Source: Quisquiliibacterium transsilvanicum (GTDB lineage: Bacteria > Pseudomonadota > Gammaproteobacteria > Burkholderiales > Burkholderiaceae_E). From it: DNA of 64,000 nt. A program made the position numbers and the translations under genes. The stretch lies in assembly GCF_014202215.1 (NCBI RefSeq), contig NZ_JACHGB010000005.1, positions 372,001 to 436,000 of the forward strand. The letters run 5' to 3'. A model generated the notes under the pieces. The model had not been told where the DNA came from, ran no database searches, and saw nothing but the letters and a program-made list of their open reading frames with translations. Below, one piece after another: positions 16,832 to 29,129 of this stretch (positions are counted from its first letter, which is position 1; every line of letters begins with the position of its first letter).

Positions 16832-17947
16832 TCATGCGCTGGGCGGCACGGCCAGCCGGGACAGCGGGCCGGGAGAATGGCCGAAGCGGGCGGCGACGGA
16901 GGCGGCCGCCTCGTCCAGCTGAGTCATCGTGCCAGCGTCGATCGGGATGGCCTGCGCGCGCCGCGCGCGCGAGATGCGCTCCGGATCGCCTGGCATCAGG
17001 ATGCCGCCGAGCTCGCGGCCGACTTCGGACAGGCGCGCCGACTGCACCCACTCGACGAAGCCGCGCGCCTCCTGCTCGAAGCGCTCGCCGCTGCCCATGC
17101 GGGCGGGGTCGAAGACCAGCGCCAGCATGTTGTTCCACACTGCGTACTTCATGTTGCGGTTGGCCGGGCGCATGGTCTCGCCGCCGGTGAGCGCCGCGCC
17201 CAGCAGCTCGCAGACCATGGCCAGCGCGTAGCCCTTGTGCTCCGCGAAGGGCAGCTGCGCGCCGCGCGCCGCCGGGTCGGCAGCGAACATCACGCCCGGA
17301 TCCTCGGTGGGCCGGCCTTCGGCGTCGATCAGCGCGCCGGGCGGCACCGTGGCCCCCTTGTTGTGGGCCACGCGCACCTTGCCCCCGGCGATCGCGCTGG
17401 TGGCGAAGTCCAGCACCACGGGCGGGGCGTCGGCGCGCGGGATTCCAACGGTGAACGGGTTGGTCAGGAAGCGGGCCTGGCTGCCGCCCCAGGGAGCGAC
17501 CAGCGCGCTGGCGGCATTGACGTTGGTGAAGTGGATCGACACCAGGCCGGCGGCGCAGGCCTGCTCCGCCCAGTGGCCGACGCGGCCGATGTGGTGGCTG
17601 TCCTTCAGTCCCATCACGCACACGCCGTGCTGCCGCGCGCGCTCGATGGCGATCTCCATCGCCTCGTGCGCGACGGCCTGTCCGAGTCCGCGCTGGCCGT
17701 CGACCGACACCATCGAGCCGGTATCGGAAAGGATGCGCGCATGCCGGCCCAGCTGCAGCTCGCCGGCCAGCAGCGACAGCACGTAGCGCGGCACCATGCC
17801 CACACCGTGGGAGTCGTGGCCTGCGAGGTTGGCGTCCACCAGGTGGTCCGCTGCGAGGCCGGCCTCGCGGGCGTCGGAGCCCGCGGCGAGGAACAGGTCG
17901 GAAACCCAGCGGCGCAGCGGCTGGGGGGCGATCGTGGATTCGTTCAT
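16832..17947 (-). CDS. Malate/lactate/ureidoglycolate dehydrogenase family (Ldh2)
   Basis: A 371-residue NAD(P)-dependent 2-hydroxyacid dehydrogenase of the Ldh2/YlbC fold. Family motifs are LAGHDSHGVGMVPRY near residue 42, KDSHHIGRVGHWAE near 112 and TNPFTVGIPR near 165, then VVLDFATSAIAGGKV. The catalytic histidine lies in the SHGV region. It is in line with the FAD monooxygenase and the FAH hydrolase on the - strand. It likely oxidises or reduces a 2-hydroxy/2-oxo acid from the imported compound. Confidence 0.92.
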   Translation of the reverse strand: MNESTIAPQPLRRWVSDLFLAAGSDAREAGLAADHLVDANLAGHDSHGVGMVPRYVLSLLAGELQLGRHARILSDTGSMVSVDGQRGLGQAVAHEAMEIAIERARQHGVCVMGLKDSHHIGRVGHWAEQACAAGLVSIHFTNVNAASALVAPWGGSQARFLTNPFTVGIPRADAPPVVLDFATSAIAGGKVRVAHNKGATVPPGALIDAEGRPTEDPGVMFAADPAARGAQLPFAEHKGYALAMVCELLGAALTGGETMRPANRNMKYAVWNNMLALVFDPARMGSGERFEQEARGFVEWVQSARLSEVGRELGGILMPGDPERISRARRAQAIPIDAGTMTQLDEAAASVAARFGHSPGPLSRLAVPPSA

Positions 17948-18016
17948 GGGCGAGGTTCCGGGGACGGGCTGGGGACGCGGTCAGCGGCGGATCGGTGGGC
18001 CGGTGGGTCGGGACGG

Positions 18017-18052
18017 GCGATCGGGGCAGGCGATCGGGGCAGGCGATCGATG
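18017..18052 (-). repeat. 13-bp tandem repeat upstream of the Ldh2-type gene
   Basis: GCGATCGGGGCAG occurs twice in tandem, followed by a third partial copy (GCGATCGATG). It fills most of the 109-base gap between the FAH gene and the Ldh2-type gene. Confidence 0.85.
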
Positions 18053-18056
18053 CGGA

Positions 18057-18752
18057 TCAGACGATGCGTACGTCGAGGGCGCCGACCCCTTCGACGCGCC
18101 CGCGCATCAGGTCGCCGCTGCGCACCTCGCCGACGCCCTCCGGGGTGCCGGTGAAGATCAGGTCGCCGGGCAGCAGGGTCCAGTAGCGGGACAGGTGCTC
18201 GACGATCTCGCCAATGCTCCAGATCAGCTGGCTGGTGCTGCTGGACTGACGTGTCTCGTCGTTGACCGACAGGGAGATCGCCGCGTCCGTGGCGTCGCCG
18301 GCCTGCTCGCGCGGGATGATCGGGCCGATCGGCGCGGAGGCGTCGTGGCTCTTGCCGATCTCCCAGGGCCGGCCGAGCTTCTTTGCCTCGTTCTGCAGGT
18401 CGCGCCGCGTCATGTCCAGCCCCACGGCATAGCCGTAGACGTGGCGCATCGCGTCGGCTGCGGCGATGTCATGGCCGCCCTGGCCGATCGCGATCACCAG
18501 CTCGATCTCGTGGTGCAGGCTCCGGGTGCCGGGCGGATAGGGGATCTCGCCGACGCAGCCCGCGCCGACGACCACCAGCGCGTCGGCGGGCTTCATGAAG
18601 AAGAAGGGCGGCTCGCGGCCGGTGAAGCCCATCTCCTTCGCGTGCTCGGCATAGTTGCGCCCGACGCAGTAGATGCGGTGGACCGGGAAGGAGAGGTCGG
18701 TTCCGGCGACCGGGACCGACACCGGCGGCAACAGTGGGAAGGCGTACTTCAA
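18057..18752 (-). CDS. Fumarylacetoacetate hydrolase family protein
   Basis: A 231-residue FAH-fold enzyme. The metal-binding glutamates are in HHEIELVIAIG, with YCVGRNYAEHAKEMG near the N-terminus and LLPGDLIFTGTPEGVG near the C-terminus. The family includes fumarylpyruvate and acylpyruvate hydrolases and oxaloacetate decarboxylases. The TTG start at 18752 was chosen because AGGAG sits 6 bases upstream and the family N-terminus begins there. It fits ring-cleavage-product hydrolysis in this cluster, which is inferred. Confidence 0.88.
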   Translation of the reverse strand: MKYAFPLLPPVSVPVAGTDLSFPVHRIYCVGRNYAEHAKEMGFTGREPPFFFMKPADALVVVGAGCVGEIPYPPGTRSLHHEIELVIAIGQGGHDIAAADAMRHVYGYAVGLDMTRRDLQNEAKKLGRPWEIGKSHDASAPIGPIIPREQAGDATDAAISLSVNDETRQSSSTSQLIWSIGEIVEHLSRYWTLLPGDLIFTGTPEGVGEVRSGDLMRGRVEGVGALDVRIV

Positions 18753-18793
18753 GCGGAGCTCCTGGTGGGGGGCGGCGGTCCCGGCGGCGGCGC

Positions 18794-19939
18794 TCAGCCG
18801 CGCGGGTCCAGCCGCAGCAGTTCGCCGTCGCTGGCGTCGGTGATCAGGTACAACAGGCCGTCCGGGCCCTGGCGGACGTCGCGGATCCGCTGCTCGCGCC
18901 CGGCCAGCAGGCGCTCTTCGCGGATCACCCGGGCGCCGTCCAGCTCCAGGCGGACCAGCAGCCTGAACTTGAGGGCGCCGACGAACAGGCTGCCGCGCCA
19001 GCCGGGATAGCGGTCGCTGGTGAGGAAGGCCATGCCCGACGGTGCGATCGAAGGCGTCCACTGGTGCAGCGCCGGCTCGATGCCCTCGCGCGCGCTGCCT
19101 TCGCCGATCCTGAACCCGGTCACGTACTCGCGGCCCTGGGTGATCACCGGCCAGCCATAGTTGGCGCCCGGCTTCTCCAGGTTCAGCTCGTCGCCGCCCT
19201 GCGGACCATGCTCGTGCGTCCAGAGCGCGCCGGTCTCCGGGTGCAGCGCGGCGCCCTGGACGTTGCGATGCCCAAGCGAGTGGATCTCCGGCAGTGCGCC
19301 GGCGCGGCCGACGAAGGGGTTGTCCGGCGGCACGCTGCCGTCGGCCCGGATGCGCACGATCTTGCCCAGGTGGCTGCCCAGGTCCTGGGCCCGGTCCCGG
19401 TGGCCGAAGCGGTCGCCCAGGGTCACGAACAGCGTGCCGTCGCGCGCGAAGACCAGCCGCGAGCCGAAGTGGTGCCCGCCGGAGGGGTCGTCCTTCTGCG
19501 CGAAGATCACCGTCAGGTCGCGCAGCGTCGCGCCGTCCGGCGAGAGCGTGCCGCGCGCCACCGCGGTGCGCGCGCCGCCGCGGGTGGGCTGGGCGAAGGA
19601 AAGGAATACGCTGCGGTCCTGCGCGAAGCCCGGGCCCAGGGCCACGTCGAGCAGGCCGCCCTGGCCGCTCGCGTGCACCGCCGGCACGCCAGCGATCGGC
19701 GCGGACACGCGCCCGTCCGGCGTGACCCGGCGCAGGCGTCCTTGGCGCTCGGTGACCAGCATCGAGCCGTCGGGCAGGAAGGCCAGCGACCAGGGGTGCT
19801 CCAGGCCCGAGGCGACGCGCACCGGGTTCACGCGTGAATCGGCTTGCGCTGCGCGCGCGTGCCCGGCGGCGCCCAGCGCCGGCATGAGCAGCGCGGCCCC
19901 CAGTGCCTGGAGGGTTTGTCGGCGGTGCGAGGCTGTCAT
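18794..19939 (-). CDS. PQQ-dependent sugar dehydrogenase family (glucose/sorbosone-type beta-propeller)
   Basis: A 381-residue secreted or periplasmic six-bladed beta-propeller of the soluble aldose dehydrogenase (YliI/Asd) family. A Tat-like signal (HRRQTLQALGAALLMPALG) ends near residue 33. Typical motifs are LEHPWSLAFLPDG, LGDRFGHRDRAQ, LGHRNVQGAALHPETG and HGPQGGDELN. The ATG has AGGAGGGAG upstream. It heads the - strand gene line leading to the FAH hydrolase (41-base gap). The substrate may be a sugar or another alcohol/aldehyde. Confidence 0.9.
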   Translation of the reverse strand: MTASHRRQTLQALGAALLMPALGAAGHARAAQADSRVNPVRVASGLEHPWSLAFLPDGSMLVTERQGRLRRVTPDGRVSAPIAGVPAVHASGQGGLLDVALGPGFAQDRSVFLSFAQPTRGGARTAVARGTLSPDGATLRDLTVIFAQKDDPSGGHHFGSRLVFARDGTLFVTLGDRFGHRDRAQDLGSHLGKIVRIRADGSVPPDNPFVGRAGALPEIHSLGHRNVQGAALHPETGALWTHEHGPQGGDELNLEKPGANYGWPVITQGREYVTGFRIGEGSAREGIEPALHQWTPSIAPSGMAFLTSDRYPGWRGSLFVGALKFRLLVRLELDGARVIREERLLAGREQRIRDVRQGPDGLLYLITDASDGELLRLDPRG

Positions 19940-20033
19940 CGGCGCTCCCTCCTGGTCGGCTTTGCGGGTTGGACGGCGCGGGACCGCCCGCCGGGAATCC
20001 TACGTCAATCGCCGATGCGCCCGCGCGCGGCGG

Positions 20034-20672
20034 TCAGCGCGGCGTTCCGGTCATGGCGTCGAGCATCGCCTGGCCGAGCTCGTGCTGGCCCGCGGCCTTC
20101 AGCGCCTCGGCCGCGCCGACGCGGTCGCGCGCCTCGCGGTTCTGGCTTAGTTTGAGCTTGCCCGCCAGCCGCGCGATCGGGATCTCGATGCCCACCACCG
20201 CCTTCAGCAGCGCCTCGACGTGGTCGGCCGGCGCATCGCCCATCTTCCAGGGCCGCGGCTGCGTGGCCTCGTGGCTGCGGGTCAGGCGCGCCAGCAGTCC
20301 GCGCAGGAAGCGCTCGTCGTCGCGCACCGCCAGTCGGCCGTGCGCATGCACCACCCGGTAGTTCCAGGTGGGCACCTGCCGGTGTGTCTCATGCTTGCTC
20401 GGGTACCAGTTGGGCGAAACGTAGGCGTCGGCGGCACGGAAGATCACCAGCACCTCGGCGTGCTCGCGCACGGCGGTCCAGACCGGGTTGGCGCGCGCGA
20501 CGTGCGCGCGCAGGGTGCCGAGCGGGCCTTCGGAGGGGCTCAGCTCGAAGGGCAGGTGCTCGGCGTCCAGGCCCCCTTCGCCCGCGGTCACCAGCGTGCC
20601 GAAGGGATGGGCAGCGATCAGCCGATGAAGGACTTCAGGGCGCGGCTCGTCGAAGTGGTCGGGGACGTACAT
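20034..20672 (-). CDS. FMN-binding negative transcriptional regulator (PaiB family)
   Basis: A 212-residue PaiB/TPAS-like flavin-binding protein. It begins MYVPDHFDEPRPEVLHRLI, with VSPNWYPSK and VPTWNYRVVHAHG as family hallmarks. The ATG at 20672 follows GAGGAG; the open frame upstream is low-complexity and is disregarded. It is divergent from metH with a 145-base gap. The target, whether DNA or another redox function, is not evident. Confidence 0.9.
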   Translation of the reverse strand: MYVPDHFDEPRPEVLHRLIAAHPFGTLVTAGEGGLDAEHLPFELSPSEGPLGTLRAHVARANPVWTAVREHAEVLVIFRAADAYVSPNWYPSKHETHRQVPTWNYRVVHAHGRLAVRDDERFLRGLLARLTRSHEATQPRPWKMGDAPADHVEALLKAVVGIEIPIARLAGKLKLSQNREARDRVGAAEALKAAGQHELGQAMLDAMTGTPR

Positions 20673-20784
20673 CGGGGCTCCTCGGCAGCGCCGCGCCACG
20701 GCGGCGCGTGCGTGCCCTCGCGATGGTGCCGCAGCATGCGCAGCCGCGCCAGGGGTCTTCCGGGCGGAGCCGGCGATGCGCCGA

Positions 20785-20790
20785 TAAAAT
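20785..20790 (+). promoter_or_regulatory. Candidate -10 element for metH
   Basis: TAAAAT lies 27 bases before the metH ATG, the only A+T-rich hexamer in the gap. It would give a leader of about 20 bases. Confidence 0.4.
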
Positions 20791-20817
20791 GTCGGGTTAT
20801 CTCGCAGGAACCCGAAC

Positions 20818-24668
<3,851 letters not shown>

Positions 24669-24669
<1 letters not shown>

Positions 24670-25829
24670 TGGCAGCACCGGTCTACCTCGACTACAACGC
24701 CACCACGCCGGTCGACCCGGAGGTGGCGCAGGCGATGCTGCCCTTTCTGCATGAGGCCTTCGGCAATCCGTCGTCCTCGCACGGCTTCGGCGCGCGCGCG
24801 AAGCGGGCGGTGGACGACGCGCGATCTCACGTGGCCGCGCTGATCGGCTGCGCACCCGCGCAGCTCACCTTCACCGGTAGTGCCACCGAGGCCAGCAACC
24901 TCGCGCTGCTGGGCGTTGCCAAGGCGGCAGGGCGCGGCGGCCGTCGCCACCTGGTGGTGAGCGCGGTCGAGCATCCGGCGGTGCTGGAGCCAGCCCGCGC
25001 GCTGGAGCGCGAGGGCTGGCGGCTGACCGTGCTTCCGGTGGACCGCGATGGCCGCGTGTCGCCGGACGCGGTGGCTGCGGCGCTGGCGCCGGACACCGCG
25101 CTGGTCTCGGTGATGCACGCCAACAACGAGGTGGGCACGATCCAGCCGATCGCCGAGATCGCCGCGCTCACCCGCGCGCGCGGCGTCACGCTGCACTGCG
25201 ACGCCGCCCAGTCCGCCGGCAAGATCGCGATCGACGTCGACGCGCTGGGCGTGGACCTGCTCTCGCTTGCCGGCCACAAGTTCTACGCGACCAAGGGGGT
25301 CGGTGCGCTGTACGTCCGTACGGGCACCGCGATCGAGCCGGTGCTGTTCGGCGCGGACCAGGAGCAGGGCCTGCGCCCCGGCACCGAAAACGTCCCGGCG
25401 ATCGTCGGGCTCGGGGAGGCGGCGCGGCTGGCGGCGCGGCGGCTGCCGCAGGCCACGCAGCGGCTGCGGGCGCTGCGCGACGACCTGCACGCGCGGCTCC
25501 AGGCCGCGGTGCCCGGGCTGGCGCTCAACGGCCATCCCGAGCACCGCCTGCCGAACACGCTGCAGGTCTCCTTCCCCGGCGTGGCCGGCCGCGCGCTGCT
25601 GCGCCGCGCGCAGGACGAGGTCGCGGCCTCGGTAGGGTCGGCCTGCCACTCCGAGCAGGACGCGGTCAGCGGCGTGCTGGCGGCGATGGGCCTCGACGCG
25701 GCGCGGGCGATGGGGGCGGTGCGGCTGTCGGTGGGGTGGATGACGACGTCGGCGGAGATCGAGCGGGCCGCGGGGGCGCTCGTCGCTGCGTGGCGTTCCC
25801 TTGGAGCAGCGCCTGGGCTCGAGGCCTGA
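24669..25829 (+). CDS. Cysteine desulfurase family protein (NifS/IscS-like)
   Basis: A 386-residue PLP enzyme of aminotransferase class V that releases sulfur from cysteine as an enzyme persulfide. The N-terminus is VYLDYNATTPVDP, the PLP lysine is in AGHKFYATKG (K204), and the persulfide cysteine is in VGSACHSEQ (C326). HCDAAQSAGK is the PLP-contact region. The GTG start uses the last base of the metH stop, so the two are coupled. No iscU, sufE or tRNA-thiolase gene is adjacent. The sulfur acceptor is unknown. Confidence 0.9.
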
Positions 25830-25923
25830 GCCCGGCGGGTGGGCCCAGCTCCGAAGGGGGCACCGGCGCCGGTACCCGCGCCGGCATGCGGGCTAGACGA
25901 GCGCAGTTCGGAGGAGCGAGACG

Positions 25924-26310
25924 ATGCAGGAACAGGACGACGCGCGGCTGATCGACGCCCGCCGGCTCGCCGAAGCGATCCGCGCCTTCGCCGACGCGCG
26001 TGACTGGGCGCAGTTCCACTCGCCCAAGAACCTGGCGATGGCGCTCACCGGCGAGGTGGGCGAGCTGGTCGAGATCTTCCAGTGGCTGACCGAGGACGAG
26101 TCCCGGCGCGCCGGCGATGACCCGGAACGCGCCGAGCAGGTGCGCCACGAACTCGCCGACGTGCTGATCTACCTGGTGCGGCTCTCGGACGTGCTGGGTG
26201 TGGACCTGGACGCGGCGGTGCGCGAGAAGCTGGCGATGAATGCGCGGAAGTATCCGGTGGAAACTTCGCGGGGGAACAACCGGAAGCATTCGGGCGACCT
26301 CCCCGACTGA
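25924..26310 (+). CDS. MazG-like nucleotide pyrophosphohydrolase (dCTP pyrophosphatase type)
   Basis: A 128-residue all-alpha NTP pyrophosphohydrolase of the MazG superfamily. The metal-binding pattern ExxE...ExxD is visible as GEVGELVEIFQW and HELADVLIYLVRLSD. NLAMALTGEVGEL resembles the DCTPP1/RS21-C6 group, which clears dCTP and modified nucleotides. The ATG follows GGAGGAG. It is in the same direction as the cysteine desulfurase after a 94-base gap. Confidence 0.9.
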   Translation: MQEQDDARLIDARRLAEAIRAFADARDWAQFHSPKNLAMALTGEVGELVEIFQWLTEDESRRAGDDPERAEQVRHELADVLIYLVRLSDVLGVDLDAAVREKLAMNARKYPVETSRGNNRKHSGDLPD

Positions 26311-26491
26311 CCGATCGAGCGTGCCAGGGCGGCTCGAGGGGCTCTACCCTCGTCACATCGGGTGTGATCCGCCGTTCGTCACATGCCCTGTTCCGGGTGA
26401 GTCCAGATGATCGATCCTCGGGACGCTGCGCCGGAAGTGCAGGCCGCCTCAGGTCTTCGATCCGGTCGCGCAAGGCGAAGGAGGCGAGGTA

Positions 26492-27244
26492 TTGGCTGGC
26501 GAAGCGGCAGGCACCGAGGCGCGGGTCGCAGTCCTGGTGGACTGCGACAACACCATGCCGGAAACCCTCGAGTACGCGCTGCGTGTCGTCGCGCAGTTTG
26601 GCCGGGTGGTTCTTCGGCGCGGATATGGCAACCACGCCACCCTGGCGAACAGGTGGCAGGACGCGCTCGTCCGCCTCGCGTTCACTCCATGCCTGCAGTA
26701 CCAGTACGCGGCTGGCAAGAACACCGCGGACATCGCGCTTGCGCTGGATGCCATGGAGGCGATGTTCGACTGCCGTGCGGACACGTTCTGCCTCGTCACC
26801 AGCGACTCCGATTTCGCACATCTGTGTCGGAAGCTGCGAGAGCGGGGCGCCACGGTGCACATCGTCGGCGAGGCCAAGACGCCGGATGCCTTGCGGAACG
26901 CCAGCGACCAGTTCTTCGAGTGGCTGCCGGCAGAGGCCGTGCCCGAGCCCTGCAGCGCATCCAGGGCTGCGGCCGCAGCGCCCAAGCCAGTGCCGAAGCG
27001 CCGTCCCAAGGCCCTCATCAACGCGGTGAACCTGCTCGCCGCGGACACGCCTGACGGTCGCGTCGGTCTCGGAGCGCTCGGCCAGTACCTCAAGCGGACC
27101 GATCCTGCGTTCTCACCGAAGGTCTTCGGGCATTCGGCGCTCTCGGAGATGGTGCGCACCTACCCGGAGCTGGTCCTGGCGCAGGAGGGCAACTCCGGGT
27201 TCTGGGTGAGTCTGAAGGGCAGGCCGGAGACGGCAGGCGCCTGA
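26492..27244 (+). CDS. NYN-domain protein with C-terminal LOTUS/OST-HTH-like domain
   Basis: A 250-residue protein of the DUF88/LabA group. The NYN (PIN-like) ribonuclease domain spans about residues 12-150, with acidic residues in VLVDCDNT, GKNTADIALALDAM and LVTSDSDFAHL. A basic, proline-rich linker leads to a winged-helix LOTUS-like domain (about 175-245: ALINAVNLLAADTPDGRVGLGALGQ region). The TTG start is supported by AAGGAGG nine bases upstream. An RNA-cleaving or RNA-binding role is inferred from the domains. The gap before it (181 bases) holds no gene. Confidence 0.85.
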   Translation: MAGEAAGTEARVAVLVDCDNTMPETLEYALRVVAQFGRVVLRRGYGNHATLANRWQDALVRLAFTPCLQYQYAAGKNTADIALALDAMEAMFDCRADTFCLVTSDSDFAHLCRKLRERGATVHIVGEAKTPDALRNASDQFFEWLPAEAVPEPCSASRAAAAAPKPVPKRRPKALINAVNLLAADTPDGRVGLGALGQYLKRTDPAFSPKVFGHSALSEMVRTYPELVLAQEGNSGFWVSLKGRPETAGA

Positions 27245-27321
27245 CATCGCGGTCCGCCGGACGCTCGCTCCTCGCGGATCAACGAGTCGCTTTCGGGAAG
27301 TGTCTGCGGGCCATGCCCGGA

Positions 27322-27723
27322 TCACCGGATCAGCAGCCTCGCGCCAGGAATCCTGGCGGCGCGCTTGTCGAACGTCCAGATCGGCTGCTCGCCCGCCTGT
27401 ACAGAAAGCGCGACATGCAAGCAATCCGCGAAGTCGGCCGTGCCGTCCCGGAACAGTTGGAGGGCAAGCTCGAGCGCGCGTTCGGACTCGAAGGTGAGCT
27501 CAGCAGCCGCAAGGAGGCTCGAGAGGACGCGCATGACATCGTCCTTTTCGAGCTCGTAGCTCGACCGGAGTACCCACTCGAGCTCCAGCATGACGGTCAC
27601 TGGAATGAACAGCGGGAGCCCTTGCTCGACGGAGCGCGCGATCAGCGCCCGGGCGGCACCGAACTGGGGGCCGTCGTCCTGGACAACATAGCGCACGAGG
27701 ACGTTGGTGTCGAGGGCAGGCAT
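27322..27723 (-). CDS. vapC: VapC-type PIN-domain toxin
   Basis: A 133-residue PIN-domain ribonuclease. Catalytic acids are visible in ALDTNVLVRYVV (D5), LELEWVLR, TADFADCLHV and FDKRAA. The full set of motifs suggests an active toxin. It lies 10 bases after the vapB antitoxin gene on the same strand, behind a palindromic promoter. The likely role is mRNA or tRNA cleavage when the antitoxin is degraded. Confidence 0.9.
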   Translation of the reverse strand: MPALDTNVLVRYVVQDDGPQFGAARALIARSVEQGLPLFIPVTVMLELEWVLRSSYELEKDDVMRVLSSLLAAAELTFESERALELALQLFRDGTADFADCLHVALSVQAGEQPIWTFDKRAARIPGARLLIR

Positions 27724-27733
27724 CCGTAGCTGC

Positions 27734-27955
27734 TCAGCGCCAGGGGTTCATGTCGTCGATGTCGACCCGCCGGTCCTTCTGGGCCTTGACCATTCCAGCC
27801 ATGTCAAGGATGGACCGGGATTTCGCGCGGACGATGACGGTTCCGTCGGGCATCGCAGACCAGACCAGCCGGGTTCCCGGCTCGGCATGCATCAGCGCGC
27901 GGATGTCGGCCGGGACGGTTGTCTGTCCTTTGGCGGTGATCGTGGATTCGGCCAT
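27734..27955 (-). CDS. vapB: VapB-type antitoxin (AbrB/MazE/SpoVT fold)
   Basis: A 73-residue antitoxin. The swapped-hairpin DNA-binding motif ITAKGQTTVPADIRALMHAE occupies the first 25 residues, and the C-terminal tail (MAGMVKAQKDRRVDIDDMN) would wrap the toxin. The ATG has AAGGAGG upstream, inside the operator palindrome region. It precedes vapC and is expected to repress the pair together with the toxin. Confidence 0.9.
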   Translation of the reverse strand: MAESTITAKGQTTVPADIRALMHAEPGTRLVWSAMPDGTVIVRAKSRSILDMAGMVKAQKDRRVDIDDMNPWR

Positions 27956-27962
27956 GGCGCCT

Positions 27963-27987
27963 CCTTACATAAAGCTCAATTGTAAGG
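27963..27987 (-). promoter_or_regulatory. vapBC promoter with palindromic operator
   Basis: CCTTACA and TGTAAGG are perfect 7-base arms around an 11-base spacer. On the - strand the palindrome contains TACAAT (27979-27984), a good -10, and its promoter-distal arm merges with the AAGGAGG ribosome site of vapB. Binding of VapBC here would block both transcription and initiation. Confidence 0.65.
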
Positions 27988-28056
27988 GGCGACGCTCCGC
28001 CGTGGAAAGCGCCTCCCAAGCCGGGCGCCGCTGCTCTCGGCGCATGCACCGAAGCC

Positions 28057-29049
28057 TCAATCCACCGGCAGATTCAAGGCCCGCACCTCCCTGATCCACA
28101 CCGGCCCGTCCTCCCTCCACAGCCGCAGCGCCGCCTCGCGCCCCATCACCCCGTCCGGAATGCCCATGGCTTCGCGCATCGCGCGGCTGCGGGCGGTGTC
28201 GTTGCTCTCCACCGCGGCCTTGCCCAGCTGATCGAGCAGCGGCGCCGGCACCGCGCTGCGCGCGATCATCACGACGGTGGCTTCCAGCCGCGAGATCGGC
28301 CCGCCGAAGCCCTGCTCGATCATCGTCGGCACTTCGGGCATTCGCGGCGAGCGCACCGGGCCGGTCACGCCGATTGGACGCAGGCCCTGGTCGCGCACCT
28401 TGGCGAAGGCCTGGTAACTGCCGATGGAGACGTCGAGCTGGCCGGTGGCCATGTCCATCCACATCGGCACCTCGCCCTTGTAGTTGACCATCTCGAACTT
28501 GCAGCCATGCTCGCGGTTCCAGTTCTCGGCAAGGATCTGCTGGTAGGAGCCCTTGACGTAGTTGCCCATCAGCGTGCGTTCGCGGCGGGCGCGTTCGATC
28601 ATTCCCTTGTAGTCGCGGATGCCGCTCTTCTCGGTGGCCGCCAGCGCCAGCGGTCCGGTGGGAAAGATCGCGATCGGCGCGATGTCGCGGTCCAGGTCGT
28701 AAGGCAGCTTGCGGTAGAGCACGCGGGCCTGGAAGTACATGCCGGTGGAGCCGAACAGCATGGTGTGGCCGTCGGCGGGCGCCTTGACCAGCGCTTCGAT
28801 GGCGACGATGCCGCCGGCGCCGGGCCGGTTCTCCACCACGGCGGTCTGGCCGAAGCGCGCGGTGAAGTGCTCGGCGAGCATCCGCGCGTAGTTGTCCATC
28901 AGTCCGCCGGGCGGCGAGGCGACGATCAGCGTCATCTGCTGCGAGGGGAAGCGGGGGGCCTGGGCGCTCGCGTGGCGCAGCGGGGCGAGGCCGGCGGCGG
29001 CGCCGGCTGCGCCGGCCAGCAGGATCCGGCGGCGGTTGTTGGGGGGCAT
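28057..29049 (-). CDS. Tripartite tricarboxylate transporter receptor (Bug family)
   Basis: A 330-residue periplasmic binding protein of the Bug/TctC family. A Tat-like signal NRRRILLAGAAGAAAG precedes FPSQQMTLIVASPPGG, and VENRPGAGGIVAIEALVKA is the family hallmark. The ATG at 29049 follows GAGGAG; the longer open frame upstream overlaps the Nudix gene and is not used. No TctA/TctB permease is adjacent, as is common for Bug genes in Burkholderiales. The ligand is unknown. Confidence 0.92.
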   Translation of the reverse strand: MPPNNRRRILLAGAAGAAAGLAPLRHASAQAPRFPSQQMTLIVASPPGGLMDNYARMLAEHFTARFGQTAVVENRPGAGGIVAIEALVKAPADGHTMLFGSTGMYFQARVLYRKLPYDLDRDIAPIAIFPTGPLALAATEKSGIRDYKGMIERARRERTLMGNYVKGSYQQILAENWNREHGCKFEMVNYKGEVPMWMDMATGQLDVSIGSYQAFAKVRDQGLRPIGVTGPVRSPRMPEVPTMIEQGFGGPISRLEATVVMIARSAVPAPLLDQLGKAAVESNDTARSRAMREAMGIPDGVMGREAALRLWREDGPVWIREVRALNLPVD

Positions 29050-29129
29050 GGCGGTGGTCTCCTCGTGTTCTCGGTGGGGTGCGGCTTCTGCCGTCTGTTC
29101 GTGTAGGGGTGTTCGGTTCGCGGGTGTAC

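Noticed and set aside
18017-18052. 13-bp repeats considered as a CRISPR remnant
   Set aside because: Units are directly adjacent with no spacers, are too short, and no cas gene is present.
20792-20815. Hairpin TCGGGTT...AACCCGA just before the metH start, partly covering the ribosome site
   Set aside because: The only promoter-like -10 (20785-20790) would start transcription inside the first arm, so the hairpin would not form in the mRNA. I saw no aptamer-like core either.
20673-20817. Possible cobalamin or SAH riboswitch upstream of metH
   Set aside because: The 145-base gap is too short for a B12 riboswitch plus the divergent promoter, and none of the conserved core sequences is present.
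26353-26367. TCACATCGGGTGTGA inverted repeat resembling a CRP site
   Set aside because: The arms are in the reverse orientation and the spacer is 5 rather than 6, so it does not fit the TGTGA-N6-TCACA consensus.
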